A DNA stretch of 64,000 nt from Plantibacter auratus (GCF_050587365.1 NZ_JBOBFV010000005.1:186001-250000), one strand, 5' to 3'. Shown: positions 15,466-24,465, numbered from the stretch's first letter. Made by a program: numbers and translations. The notes: generated by a model not told the origin, from the sequence alone.

Positions 15466-16644
15466 CTAGTGCTTGGCGCTCGCCTTCAGGACCTTCGCGA
15501 GCGCGCGGTCGAGGTCGGCGATGAGGTCGGCGACGTCCTCGATGCCGACCGACAGCCGGACGACGTTCTCGGGGACCGCCAGCTCCGTGCCCTTCACCGA
15601 GGCGTGCGTCATCTGCGCCGGCAGGCCGATGAGCGACTCGACGCCGCCGAGCGACTCGGCGAGCGCGAAGAGTTTCGTCTTCTCGACGAGGCGCGTGGCT
15701 GCAGCCGGGCCACCGACGAGCGCGAGCGACAGCATGCCGCCGAACCCGGACATCTGGCGGGCGGCGAGCTCGTGACCGGGGTGGCTCTCGAGGCCCGGGT
15801 AGTAGACGCGCTCGACGGCGGCGTGGCCGTCGAGGAACTCCGCGATCGCCTGCGCGTTCGCGCTGTGCTGGCGCATGCGCACCGCGAGGGTCTTGATGCC
15901 GCGGGTCGTGAGCCACGCGTCGAGCGGGGCCGAGACCGCGCCGGCGGCGAACTGCACGAAGCCGAGCTGCTCGGCGAGCTCGTCGTCGTTCATGATGACG
16001 GCGCCACCGAGGACGTCGGAGTGACCGCCGAGGTACTTGGTCGTCGAGTGCACGACGATGTCGGCCCCGAGCGAGAGCGGCTGCTGCAGCGCCGGCGAGG
16101 CGAAGGTGTTGTCCACGACGGAGAGCACCTCGTGGCGGTGCGCGAGGGCCGCGAGTGCCGCGATGTCGCTGATCTTCATGAGCGGGTTGCTCGGCGTCTC
16201 GACCCACAGCAGCTTCGTGCGGCCCGGGATGATCGCCGCTTCGACGGCCGCGAGGTCGCCGAGGTCCACGACCGTGTGCTCGATGCCCCAGGCGCCGTGC
16301 ACCCGGTTGATCAGCCGGTAGGTGCCACCGTAGACGTCGTTGCCGATGACGATGTGGTCGCCGGGGCGGAGCGCCGTGCGGATGAGCGCGTCCTCGGCGG
16401 CGAGGCCGGAGGCGAAGGAGAAGCCGTGCTTCGCACCCTCGAGGGCGGCGAGCTGCGTCTCGAGCGCCGTGCGGGTCGGGTTGGCGGAGCGGCTGTACTC
16501 GTAGCCGCCGCGGAGCCCGCCGACGCCGTCCTGGACGAAGGTCGAGGTCTGGTAGATCGGCGGGATGATCGCCCCGGTGGTGGGGTCGAACTCCTGTCCG
16601 GCGTGGATGCTGCGGGTGGCGAAGCCGTGGTCGTGCTTGCTCAT
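15466..16644 (-). CDS. Cystathionine gamma-lyase / gamma-synthase (PLP-dependent transsulfuration enzyme)
   Basis: A 392 aa Cys/Met metabolism PLP enzyme. The PLP lysine is in VVHSTTKYLGGHSDVLGG, with the preceding VVDNTFASPALQQPL and YSRSANPTRTALETQLAALEG typical of the family. ATG at 16644 matches the conserved MSKHDHGFATRSIHAGQ start; the longer frame is unsupported. It lies 133 bp downstream of cystathionine beta-synthase, which suggests the pair runs reverse transsulfuration (homocysteine to cysteine), favouring the gamma-lyase activity. Sequence alone cannot separate lyase from synthase (MetB). Confidence 0.88.
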   Translation of the reverse strand: MSKHDHGFATRSIHAGQEFDPTTGAIIPPIYQTSTFVQDGVGGLRGGYEYSRSANPTRTALETQLAALEGAKHGFSFASGLAAEDALIRTALRPGDHIVIGNDVYGGTYRLINRVHGAWGIEHTVVDLGDLAAVEAAIIPGRTKLLWVETPSNPLMKISDIAALAALAHRHEVLSVVDNTFASPALQQPLSLGADIVVHSTTKYLGGHSDVLGGAVIMNDDELAEQLGFVQFAAGAVSAPLDAWLTTRGIKTLAVRMRQHSANAQAIAEFLDGHAAVERVYYPGLESHPGHELAARQMSGFGGMLSLALVGGPAAATRLVEKTKLFALAESLGGVESLIGLPAQMTHASVKGTELAVPENVVRLSVGIEDVADLIADLDRALAKVLKASAKH

Positions 16645-16777
16645 GGGTGACTCTTTCGGTTCAGAATTCAGGGAGGTGTCGGAGTGGGCGACCGGTCGGA
16701 CTGGCCCGGTCACCGGGGTCGGGCGTGGTCGGGACATCGCCCGGACTCCGCCCACACGACCTGCATGCCGCCCACGC

Positions 16778-18142
16778 TCAACCCGCCAGGTAGGTGAGGA
16801 GGTCGTGCCGCGTGATGACGCCGATCGGCTTGCCGCCGTCGGTGACGAGGAACGCCGGGGCGGACCCGAGCGCCGCGCGCGCCGCCGGGATGGACTCACC
16901 GAGACCGATGAGCGGCAGCGGGTCGCCGACGAACGCGCTCGCGGCGTCGTTCATCTTGGCCGCGCCGCTGAAGACGGCGTCCATGAGGCTGGCCTCGTCG
17001 ATCGCACCGACGACCTCGCCCATCACCACGGGCGGCTCGGCGCTCAGCACCGGGAGCTGCGAGACGCCGTACTCGGTCATGATGTCGACGACGTCGCGGA
17101 CGGTGTCGCTCGGGTGCACGTGCACGAGGTCCGGCATCTCCGAGCCCTTGCCACGGAGGATGTCGCCCACCGTGCGGTCGTCGGCGACCTCGCTGAAGCC
17201 GTAGGACTGCAGCCAGGAGTCGTTGAAGATCTTGCCGAGGTAGCCGCGCCCGCCGTCGGGCAGGAGGACGACGACCACGGCCGACGCCGGGAGGTCGCGC
17301 GCCGCGACGAGAGCGGCCTGGACCGCCATGCCGCTGGAGCCGCCCACGAGCAGTCCCTCCTCACGGGCGAGGCGACGCGTCATCGCGAACGACTCGGCGT
17401 CGGTGACGGCGATGATCTCGTCGGGGATGGAGGGGTCGTATGCGGTCGGCCAGAAGTCCTCGCCGACACCCTCGACGAGGTACGGGCGACCGGTGCCGCC
17501 CGAGTAGACCGAGCCCTCCGGGTCTGCGCCGATGATGCGCACGCCGCCCTCGGAGACCTCCTTGAGGTACTTGCCCGTCCCGGAGATGGTGCCTCCGGTG
17601 CCGACGCCCGCGACGAAGTGGGTGATCTCGCCCTCGGTGTCGCGCCAGATCTCGGGACCGGTCGACTCGTAGTGGCTGCGCGGCCCGTTCGGGTTCGCGT
17701 ACTGGTTGGGCTTGAACGCGCCCGGGATCTCGGCGGTGAGGCGGTCGGACACGCTGTAGTACGAGTCGGGGCTGTCGGGAGCGACAGAGGTGGGCGTGAC
17801 GACGATCTCCGCACCGTAGGCGGTGAGCACGTTCCGCTTGTCCTCGCCGACCTTGTCGGGCAGGACGAACACGCAGCGGTACCCGCGCTGCTGGGCGACG
17901 AGGGCGAGGCCGACGCCGGTGTTGCCGGAGGTGGGCTCGACGATCGTGCCGCCCGGCTTGAGGTCGCCCGACGCCTCGGCGGCGTCGATGATGCGCGTCG
18001 CGATGCGGTCCTTCGAGGAGCCGCCCGGGTTGAGGTACTCGACCTTGACGAGCACGGTGGCCGCGATGCCCTCGGTGACCCGGTTGAGCTTGACGAGGGG
18101 CGTGTTCCCGATGAGATCGAGGACGGAGTCTGCGTAGTTCAT
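16778..18142 (-). CDS. Cystathionine beta-synthase
   Basis: A 454 aa PLP enzyme of the CysK/CBS family. The Schiff-base lysine is in NPGGSSKDRIATRII near residue 44, TSGNTG is the substrate-binding loop, and GTGGTISGTGKYLKE is the phosphate-binding loop. Residues about 335-454 form two CBS domains (VHVHPSDTVRDVVDIMTEYGVSQLPVLS and a second ending TDGGKPIGVITRHDLLTYLAG), which distinguish it from cysteine synthase. It condenses serine and homocysteine to cystathionine, used by the enzyme encoded just downstream. Confidence 0.92.
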   Translation of the reverse strand: MNYADSVLDLIGNTPLVKLNRVTEGIAATVLVKVEYLNPGGSSKDRIATRIIDAAEASGDLKPGGTIVEPTSGNTGVGLALVAQQRGYRCVFVLPDKVGEDKRNVLTAYGAEIVVTPTSVAPDSPDSYYSVSDRLTAEIPGAFKPNQYANPNGPRSHYESTGPEIWRDTEGEITHFVAGVGTGGTISGTGKYLKEVSEGGVRIIGADPEGSVYSGGTGRPYLVEGVGEDFWPTAYDPSIPDEIIAVTDAESFAMTRRLAREEGLLVGGSSGMAVQAALVAARDLPASAVVVVLLPDGGRGYLGKIFNDSWLQSYGFSEVADDRTVGDILRGKGSEMPDLVHVHPSDTVRDVVDIMTEYGVSQLPVLSAEPPVVMGEVVGAIDEASLMDAVFSGAAKMNDAASAFVGDPLPLIGLGESIPAARAALGSAPAFLVTDGGKPIGVITRHDLLTYLAG

Positions 18143-18337
18143 GTCTGCAATCTGTTCCTGTGGTGCGTCACCGCACGACTCTCGCGTGCGTCACCGGATG
18201 GCTGGGGCGGCTGAGGCGGCATCCCGGGCAGGGACGGTTCAGCGGGGACAGCAGGAACACGACAGGCGGGGACGCATGCTGACCACCCTACCCGGCGAGT
18301 GCAGGGAGCGCAGCCGGATGACGGGGCCGATCCGACG

Positions 18338-18643
18338 TCAGTGGATCGCGACGAGTCGCTGCCGCGGACCGAGTGCCGAGACAGCCGAGGACACCAGCCG
18401 GACCGCGAGGGTCAGCACCATGAGGACACCGATGACCGTGAGCACGACCGCGGCGAGCAGCAGCACCGCGACGAGCGCCGGGAGCCGGCGCAACGCGAGC
18501 TCGACCGGGCGACGACGGGGTGTCCCGTCCGCCCCGGGCGCGTCCAGGTGGCCTTCGCCCGCCATGGCCGCTGCAACGAGTTCGAGTGTGGCGCGCGCGC
18601 CGGATCCGAGCCGTGCGGTCGAGGTGCGCAGCGCCTGGGACAT
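18338..18643 (-). CDS. Small membrane protein, unknown function
   Basis: A 101 aa hypothetical protein. Residues about 55-90 (ALVAVLLLAAVVLTVIGVLMVL) form one long or two short hydrophobic segments; the N-terminal half is polar with ATLELVAAAMAGEGH. The ATG at 18643 follows GAGAAGG at good spacing, which rules out the longer frame to 18796. It is separated from the CBS gene by 195 bp in which no other gene was seen. No family was recognised. Confidence 0.6.
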   Translation of the reverse strand: MSQALRTSTARLGSGARATLELVAAAMAGEGHLDAPGADGTPRRRPVELALRRLPALVAVLLLAAVVLTVIGVLMVLTLAVRLVSSAVSALGPRQRLVAIH

Positions 18644-18817
18644 CACGTGGCCCTTCTCGTCGGATGGATCGGTGTTCGCGGGTGCGAGGACTCGACCGTA
18701 GCAGTCGGGTGCCCTGTTCGGGGGTGCCGGTGCCCATTCTGCCAGGCGGGCGTGAACGCGCGGTGGCCTGCCGGCGGCCGCATGATGGACGCGCACCGCG
18801 CTCCCTAGACTGGAGGC

Positions 18818-19495
18818 ATGACCGTCTCCGGCCTCTCCGCCGTCTCCCAGGACTACCTCAAGACGATCTGGACGACTTCAGAGTGGGCCGACGAGTCGGC
18901 CACCGTCAAACTGCTCGCGGATCGCATGGGCGTCCGTCCCGCGACCGCCTCCGACGCCGTGAAGCGACTCGCCGCCCAGGGACTCGTCGTGCACGAGCCC
19001 TACGGCAGCATCGAGCTCACCCCCGCCGGGCAGGCGCACGCGGTCGCGATGGTGCGGCGGCACCGGCTCATCGAGACCTTCCTCGTCGAGATGCTCGGCT
19101 ACGGCTGGGACGAGGTCCACGACGAGGCGGAGATCCTCGAGCACGCGGCGAGCGACACGATGATCGAGCGCATCGACGCCGCGCTCGGCCACCCGATCCG
19201 CGATCCGCACGGCGACCCGATCCCCTCTGCCGACGGCACGCCGCACCGCCCGGACGCGGTCCGGTTGAACGAGGCTCCCTCGGACAGCCCACTGACGGTG
19301 TGCCGCATCTCGGACGCCGACCCGGAGACCCTCCGCCATCTGAGCACCCTCGGCATCGTCCTCGACACCGAACTCAGCGTGGACGACCACCGGGCGTTCG
19401 CGGGCGAACTGGAACTCCGGCTCACCGCCACCGGCACCCGCCTCACGCTCGGTCGCCTCGCCGCCGACGCCGTCTGGGTGACGGTCGTCGCCTGA
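18818..19495 (+). CDS. mntR: Manganese-dependent DtxR-family regulator (MntR-like)
   Basis: A 225 aa metalloregulator. An N-terminal winged helix (QDYLKTIWTTSEW...VRPATASDAVKRLAAQGLV) is followed by the dimer/metal domain and a C-terminal SH3-like FeoA domain. Candidate metal ligands are D12, H82, E86, H101, E105, E108 and H109. The Cys of iron-sensing DtxR/IdeR is replaced by Glu (E105) and the Met by Asp (D12), as in manganese-sensing MntR. It is convergent with the Nramp gene, whose start abuts two likely operators, so it probably represses mntH when manganese is sufficient. The ATG follows TGGAGGC. Confidence 0.85.
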   Translation: MTVSGLSAVSQDYLKTIWTTSEWADESATVKLLADRMGVRPATASDAVKRLAAQGLVVHEPYGSIELTPAGQAHAVAMVRRHRLIETFLVEMLGYGWDEVHDEAEILEHAASDTMIERIDAALGHPIRDPHGDPIPSADGTPHRPDAVRLNEAPSDSPLTVCRISDADPETLRHLSTLGIVLDTELSVDDHRAFAGELELRLTATGTRLTLGRLAADAVWVTVVA

Positions 19496-19546
19496 TCGCC
19501 GGCATCTCCGTTCGCCGATGTTCCGGCGAGCGAACCGCCGGGCTGA

Positions 19547-20800
19547 TCACCCGAAGAACGTCAGCACGATGAGCGCGACGTTCAGCGTGACGATGAGCGC
19601 GACCACGATCCAGGCGAACACGCGGGTGGCGAGCCGGTCGACGTGGACACCCATGATCCGCCGGTCGCCCGTGTAGCGCACGAGCGGGATGAGCGCGAAG
19701 GGGATGCCGAGGCTGAGGAACACCTGGCTGAGCACGAGCGCGGTGGTCGGGTCGATGCCCGCAGCCAGGATGACGAGCGCCGGGATCAGGGTGATCACGC
19801 GTCGGGCGAGCAACGGGATGCGCACCTTGAGGAGCCCGCCCATGATCGCCGCTCCCGCGTAGGCGCCCACCGAGGTCGAGGCGAGCCCCGAGGCCAGCAG
19901 GCCGATGGCGAAGATCACGCCGATGACCGGCCCGAGCGCAGCGGTGATCGCCGCGTGCGCGCCCTCGATCGAGTCAGTCCCCTCGACGCCGCCGAGCGAC
20001 GCGGCCGCGAGCAGCAGCATCGCGATGTTCACCGCTCCGGCGAGGACGAGTGCCGCCGCGACGTCCCAGCGGGTCGCCACGATGAGCCGACGGATGGCAC
20101 CGTCGCTCGTCTGGGCGCCGTGCCGGTCCCGACTCAGGGAGGAGTGGAGGTAGATCGCGTGCGGCATGACCGTCGCACCGAGCATGCTCGCGGCGAGCAG
20201 GACCGTCGCCGTGCCCTCGAACCGCGGCACCAGCCCACCGGCCGCGGCGCCCCAGTCGACGGGACTGACGAACAGACCGGCGAGGAAGCCGACGGCGATG
20301 ACGGCGAGGAGCGTCAGGATCGCGAACTCGAAATGCCGCTGGCCGTACCAGTTCTGCACGGCGAGGAGCACGATCGAGAAGACCCCGACGATGACGCCGC
20401 CGAGCACGAGCGGGATCCCGAACAGCAGGTACAGCGCCACGGCGCCGCCGATCACTTCGGCGAGGTCGGTCGCGGCGGCGACGAGCTCCGCCTGCACCCA
20501 GTAGAGCCGACGCGGCCCGGTGCGCAGTCGCGAGCCGAGCAGCTCGGGCAGGCTCTGCCCGGTGACGAGGCCGAGCTTGGCGGAGAGGTACTGGACGAGC
20601 ACGGCCATCGCGTTCGCGGCGACGAGCACCCAGACGAGCAGGTAGCCGTACTGGGCTCCCGCCGTGAGGTTCGCCGCGACGTTCCCGGGATCGACGTAGG
20701 CGATCGCCGCCACGAAGGCGGGCCCGAGGAGGAACAGGAGTCGTGGTCCGCGGGGCGCGCGGGTCGTCGGAGCGGCGAGGTCACTGGTCACGTCGGCCAT
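19547..20800 (-). CDS. mntH: Nramp family Mn2+/divalent metal transporter
   Basis: A 417 aa proton-coupled metal importer with about 11 membrane helices. The family metal-binding DPGN is present in YVDPGNVAANL near residue 38, and the second half-site helix has ATVMPHAIYLHSSL (MPH motif). The ATG at 20800 has no ribosome site and is directly preceded by GTTAGC repeats, so translation may be leaderless or the operator may overlap the leader. The neighbour mntR and the operators argue for manganese as the main substrate. Confidence 0.9.
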   Translation of the reverse strand: MADVTSDLAAPTTRAPRGPRLLFLLGPAFVAAIAYVDPGNVAANLTAGAQYGYLLVWVLVAANAMAVLVQYLSAKLGLVTGQSLPELLGSRLRTGPRRLYWVQAELVAAATDLAEVIGGAVALYLLFGIPLVLGGVIVGVFSIVLLAVQNWYGQRHFEFAILTLLAVIAVGFLAGLFVSPVDWGAAAGGLVPRFEGTATVLLAASMLGATVMPHAIYLHSSLSRDRHGAQTSDGAIRRLIVATRWDVAAALVLAGAVNIAMLLLAAASLGGVEGTDSIEGAHAAITAALGPVIGVIFAIGLLASGLASTSVGAYAGAAIMGGLLKVRIPLLARRVITLIPALVILAAGIDPTTALVLSQVFLSLGIPFALIPLVRYTGDRRIMGVHVDRLATRVFAWIVVALIVTLNVALIVLTFFG

Positions 20801-20839
20801 GTTAGCAAGACCGAGCTACATTTGTTAGACGAGGCTAAC
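20801..20839. promoter_or_regulatory. Paired MntR-type operators upstream of mntH
   Basis: Two dyads adjoin the mntH start: GTTAGCAAGACCGAGCTAC (20801-20819, arms TAGC and GCTA) and GTTAGACGAGGCTAAC (20824-20839, arms GTTAG and CTAAC). TTAGN6-9CTAA arms resemble DtxR/MntR boxes. They span the region where the mntH promoter must lie, consistent with repression. Binding by the mntR product is an inference. Confidence 0.65.
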
Positions 20840-20965
20840 TCTTGGATTCACCGGCTGTCTGCTTGGATGAGCCTGAGAATCGACTGCGCATCGTCAGGCG
20901 CCGGAACGGCCCCCGGAAGCACATCTGGTTCGATAGTTACGCATACAACTTTTCGAGAGGCCTCC

Positions 20966-21670
20966 GTGACCCCTGCAGCAGATCGCCCCAAGAACACCCC
21001 CGTCCCGCCCGCCGTCAAGCAGCAGAGCGTGAAGCAGGAGCGCGAAGCCCAGCGTCAGGCCAAGGTCGCGGCGTTCAAGCAGGCGCAGAAGCGGAAGAAC
21101 CGCAACCGCCGCATCGGCATCTGGGCCGGTGTCGTGGGCGGTGTGGCCGTCATCGCGGTCCTCATCACGAGCGTCGTCCTCACCCTGCCGAAGAACGCCA
21201 GCTACCCCGGCGGTGGCACCGGCACCGGCCAGGACATCGCGGGCGTGGAGCTGTTCCAGAACACCTCGGAGCACGTCGAGGGCACGGTCGACTACCCGCA
21301 GAACCCGCCGGCCGGTGGCCCGCACAACCAGTACTGGCTGAACTGCGGCATCTACACCGAGGAGCAGACCAACGAGAACGCGGTCCACTCCCTCGAGCAC
21401 GGCGCGATCTGGGTCACCTACGACCCGTCGCTCAGCGACGCGGAGCTCACGAAGCTCAAGGAGCTGCTCCCCACCACGTACGTCGTCCTGTCGCCGAAGT
21501 CCGACCTCCCCTCGCCGATCGTGCTGAGCGGCTGGAATTCCCAGCTGCAGGTCAACAACGCGAGTGACGCGCGCATCGCCGACTTCTTCGAGGAGTTCTG
21601 GAAGAGCAACAACGTCCCGGAACCCGGCGCGGCCTGCACCGGCGCGATCGACGGTCCCGGCAAGGTCTGA
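20966..21670 (+). CDS. DUF3105 family membrane protein
   Basis: A 234 aa protein. The first 50 residues are highly basic and Gln/Lys-rich (KQQSVKQEREAQRQAKVAAF), then one membrane helix (IGIWAGVVGGVAVIAVLITSVVL, about residues 53-75), then an extracellular DUF3105 domain with PAGGPHNQYWLNCGIY and the conserved ENAVHSLEHGAIWVTYDP. The conserved His/Cys residues could bind metal. GTG at 20966 follows GAGAGGCCTCC. It is followed after 4 bp by the DUF305 gene, a pairing often seen in actinobacteria. The biochemical role is not established. Confidence 0.82.
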   Translation: MTPAADRPKNTPVPPAVKQQSVKQEREAQRQAKVAAFKQAQKRKNRNRRIGIWAGVVGGVAVIAVLITSVVLTLPKNASYPGGGTGTGQDIAGVELFQNTSEHVEGTVDYPQNPPAGGPHNQYWLNCGIYTEEQTNENAVHSLEHGAIWVTYDPSLSDAELTKLKELLPTTYVVLSPKSDLPSPIVLSGWNSQLQVNNASDARIADFFEEFWKSNNVPEPGAACTGAIDGPGKV

Positions 21671-21674
21671 TCCG

Positions 21675-22463
21675 TTGACCCCGGCGAGCACACCCGACGC
21701 ACCGGCGACCGGTGAACCGGCCGACGGCGGCGTGACCGACGAGGAACTCGCCGCCTGGGAGGCGCAAGGCTCCCCCGACGGCTCCAGCCGGACGCGCATC
21801 GTCATCGCCGCGATGGCCGTCATCGCGATCATGGTCGCCGCGGCGATCGGCTTCTCGGTCGGTCGACTCAGCACGCTCGCCGACCCGACACCCACCACGA
21901 CGAGCGCCGAGGCGGGCTTCTCGCGCGACATGCAGGTGCACCACAACCAGGGCGTGGAGCTCGCCATGATCATCCGCGACCGGACGGACGCGGTCGACGT
22001 TCGCACCCTCGCATACGACATCGCGACCACCCAGGCGCAGCAGTCGGGCCAGCTGTACGACTGGCTCGTCCAGTGGAACCTGCCGCAGGGTTCACGGCAG
22101 CCGGACATGACGTGGATGACGCTCCCCACGCTCACGGGTGCGAGCGGCCATGCGCACGGCGGCGACACGGCGACGCCGGGGTCCACCCACACCCCGGGCG
22201 ACCCGATGCCGGGCCTCGCCACCCCCGCCCAGATCGACCAGCTGACGGCGGCGTCCGGTCTCCAGGCCGAGCGGGTCTTCCTCACGCTGATGATCGCCCA
22301 CCACCAGGGCGCGGTCGAGATGGCCGAGGCGCTACAGCCGCGGACCACGAACGCGACCGCGCTGGCCTTCACGCGCGCGGTCATCGCGAGCCAGCAGGCG
22401 GAGATCGAGCTCATGACCCGCATGCTCGACGACCGGGGCGGGCCGGTCGACCTCGCAGGCTGA
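21675..22463 (+). CDS. DUF305 family protein
   Basis: A 262 aa membrane-anchored protein. After a polar 40 residue leader there is one membrane helix (IVIAAMAVIAIMVAAAIGFSVG). Two repeats of the DUF305 four-helix fold follow, each with a diagnostic histidine pair: RDMQVHHNQGVELAMI and LMIAHHQGAVEMAEA. Between them is a His/Gly/Thr-rich loop (GHAHGGDTATPGSTHTPGD). A TTG start at 21675 is chosen since it lies 4 bp after the DUF3105 stop; a GTG at 21732 is an alternative. The two genes are almost certainly co-transcribed. Metal (copper) binding is suspected for the family but not proven. Confidence 0.8.
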   Translation: MTPASTPDAPATGEPADGGVTDEELAAWEAQGSPDGSSRTRIVIAAMAVIAIMVAAAIGFSVGRLSTLADPTPTTTSAEAGFSRDMQVHHNQGVELAMIIRDRTDAVDVRTLAYDIATTQAQQSGQLYDWLVQWNLPQGSRQPDMTWMTLPTLTGASGHAHGGDTATPGSTHTPGDPMPGLATPAQIDQLTAASGLQAERVFLTLMIAHHQGAVEMAEALQPRTTNATALAFTRAVIASQQAEIELMTRMLDDRGGPVDLAG

Positions 22464-22581
22464 ACCCTCCCGTCGACCGCCCGGGCGACGCGCGGGCTCC
22501 GACAAGGGGCTAGCCAGAACCCCGGCCGACGGCGAAGAATGATCCCGACGCCCGAACGGGCCCGATGAACAGGAGCGACGA

Positions 22582-22791
22582 ATGGCACTCGACGACATCA
22601 CCAAGAAGGCTCAGGAATTCCTGAAGGACAACAAGGTCAAGGACGCGCTGAAGAGCGAACAGGCCGAGGACATCAGCGACAAGCTCCTCGGCAGCGTGGC
22701 CGACGCGGCCAAGAAGGTCACCGGCGGCAAGTTCGACGAGCAGATCGACGGCGCCCGCGACGCGGCGGACAAGGCCGTCGGCAACGAGTAG
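22582..22791 (+). CDS. MT0933-like antitoxin family protein, no toxin partner
   Basis: A 69 aa charged helical protein (KKAQEFLKDNKVKDALKSEQ...KKVTGGKFDEQIDGARDAADKAVG). The C-terminal TGGK(F/Y)xxQID motif is typical of the MT0933/Rv0909 family, annotated as antitoxins. The ATG follows GAGCGACG. No partner toxin gene is adjacent: upstream is DUF305 and downstream is a convergent DNA-binding gene. Single copies like this are common in actinobacteria, so a stress-related structural role is as likely as an antitoxin role. Confidence 0.75.
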   Translation: MALDDITKKAQEFLKDNKVKDALKSEQAEDISDKLLGSVADAAKKVTGGKFDEQIDGARDAADKAVGNE

Positions 22792-22811
22792 TCCCCCGGC
22801 TCGAAACGCGA

Positions 22812-22842
22812 GACGGCCGGGTCCCGATGGGCGCCCGGCCGT
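22812..22842. terminator. Strong hairpin between convergent genes
   Basis: ACGGCCGGG pairs with CCCGGCCGT around a 13-base loop, followed by TCGTGTCT. It lies 20 bp after the MT0933-like gene and 44 bp before the end of the convergent DNA-binding gene. Confidence 0.75.
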
Positions 22843-22885
22843 TCGTGTCTGCGCCGGTCAGCGCTCGATCGTCATTCCGGGTCGA

Positions 22886-23395
22886 TCAGTGCCCGTCGAC
22901 GCCGGCGTCGACGGGGTTGCTCCGGAACCGGTCGAGCGCGATGGCCACCAGTTCGGGAGCGGACAGGTGCGTGTCCTGCATGAGGTCCGAGAGGACTTCT
23001 GATGCGCGTCCGCTGAGCGTCAGTTGCACGGTCGCGGAGCGGTCTTCATCGACACCGCTCAGCGCACGACGACGTTCACCCAGGCTGAGGATGGCCGACC
23101 GCAGATAGGTGCGGCTCGCGACGGTGTCGATCTCCCAGCGGCCGGCGCGCCGGTTCGCGACGACATTGCCACGACGGATGTTGGTCATGAGGGACGCTCG
23201 GCTCACATGGAGCCTCGCGGCGAGTTCCGCCGTCCGGACCGGACGGGGGAGGTCGTCGATGAAGTCCTCGACGAGCGCCTCCCGGAGGAGCTCCCAGGCG
23301 ACGTCCGGTGGGAGCGGCGCATCGGGCATGCTGCCGCCGTCCTGCAGCGGACCCACCCACGCGGTCGTGGGGGCGTCGCGTTCGGTCATCGTCAT
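22886..23395 (-). CDS. Small helix-turn-helix DNA-binding protein (excisionase-like)
   Basis: A 169 aa protein with a central winged-helix/excisionase-like segment: RTAELAARLHVSRASLMTNIRRGNVVANRRAGRWEIDTV (about residues 60-100). The C-terminal part (TVQLTLSGRASEVLSDLMQDTHLSAPELVAIALDRF) resembles a ribbon-helix-helix or dimerisation helix. ATG at 23395 follows GGAGGGGCG. No recombinase or phage genes adjoin it, so it is more likely a stand-alone regulator than part of a mobile element. Targets are unknown. Confidence 0.55.
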   Translation of the reverse strand: MTMTERDAPTTAWVGPLQDGGSMPDAPLPPDVAWELLREALVEDFIDDLPRPVRTAELAARLHVSRASLMTNIRRGNVVANRRAGRWEIDTVASRTYLRSAILSLGERRRALSGVDEDRSATVQLTLSGRASEVLSDLMQDTHLSAPELVAIALDRFRSNPVDAGVDGH

Positions 23396-23502
23396 CGCCC
23401 CTCCAAGGTTCCGGCGCTCGAACCTCAAGCATGCTCGGTGCCCGTGGAAAGCGCGTCCCCCAATGCGGGTTGCCCGCGTTCGCGGGGTGCCGGCCCGAAA
23501 CG

Positions 23503-23534
23503 ACGCACCCCGTCCACCAGGGCGGACGGGGCGC
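23503..23534. terminator. Terminator hairpin after aquaporin gene
   Basis: GCACCCCGTCC and GGACGGGGCGC pair around CACCAGGGC, 18 bp after the leftward aquaporin stop. No T-run follows, as is common in high-GC actinobacteria. Confidence 0.6.
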
Positions 23535-23552
23535 GGGCGACGCTCGGACGAC

Positions 23553-24344
23553 TCAGCTGCGGTTCGCGACCGGTCGGGACCCCGCCGGGCGGGTCCCCTC
23601 GAACAGGATCCGGTAGCTGAATCCGGCGATCAGCGCGCCGATGATCGGGAACACGATGAACACCCAGACCTGCGCGAGCCAGTCGGCCCCGCCGAAGATG
23701 GCGGTCGCGATGGAGCGCGCCGGGTTGATCGAACCGTTGTCGATCGGGATCGCGATCAACAGGAACAGCGTGAGCGTGCCGCCGATGGCGATCGGCGCGA
23801 AGCCCGCGGCGGCCCGCGTGTGCGTGACGCCGAGGATGACGTAGAGGAAGAGTGCGGTGATGACGACCTCGATCACGATCGCCGAGACGAGTCCGAATCC
23901 GCCGGGCGAGAGCTCGCCGAACCCGTTCGAGACGAAGCCGCCCGCGACGGCCTTGTCGAGGAATCCTGCCGGGCCGCCGGCCGCGAGGCCGAACACCGCG
24001 AGCGCACCGAGGAACGCTCCGACGAGCTGCGCGAGGATGAACGTCCACGTCGCACGCCAGGGGAACCGACCGGCGGCGGCCAGCCCGAGCGTCACCGCCG
24101 GGTTGAAGTGCCCGCCGGAGATAGGGCCGAACGCGTAGGCGGCGATGGTCACCGAGAGGCCGAGGGCGATCGCCACCCCGAGGAAACCGACGCCGAGGGG
24201 GTTGGAGGTCTCCTCGCCGAAGAACGCGGAGAAGGTCGCCGTCCCGACGAGACCGAAGACCAGCAGGAAGGTACCCGCGACCTCGGCGAGCAGCTGCGAC
24301 GCGGTCGTCGGTTCGACCGAGGGTGGGACTTCCGGAGAGGACAT
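23553..24344 (-). CDS. Aquaporin / MIP family channel
   Basis: A 263 aa membrane channel with six helices and the two NPA-type half-helix motifs: GGHFNPAVTLGLA near residue 80 and GSINPARSIATAIFGG near residue 195. The Arg after the second motif is the selectivity-filter arginine. The N-terminal cytosolic segment (SSPEVPPSVEPTTASQ) is followed by helix 1 LLAEVAGTFLLVFGLVGTATF. Water or glycerol selectivity cannot be settled without the full filter alignment. It is monocistronic, with a hairpin downstream. Confidence 0.9.
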   Translation of the reverse strand: MSSPEVPPSVEPTTASQLLAEVAGTFLLVFGLVGTATFSAFFGEETSNPLGVGFLGVAIALGLSVTIAAYAFGPISGGHFNPAVTLGLAAAGRFPWRATWTFILAQLVGAFLGALAVFGLAAGGPAGFLDKAVAGGFVSNGFGELSPGGFGLVSAIVIEVVITALFLYVILGVTHTRAAAGFAPIAIGGTLTLFLLIAIPIDNGSINPARSIATAIFGGADWLAQVWVFIVFPIIGALIAGFSYRILFEGTRPAGSRPVANRS

Positions 24345-24465
24345 CTGGACTCTTCTCGCTCGTGGTGACGACGTGGACGCGGTCGGCTGGCGGCCACCGC
24401 GTCACCAGCAGACTATTGCCAGGCGTCCCACCGGCGACAGCCCACGGTCCGCATGTCGCCGTCCG

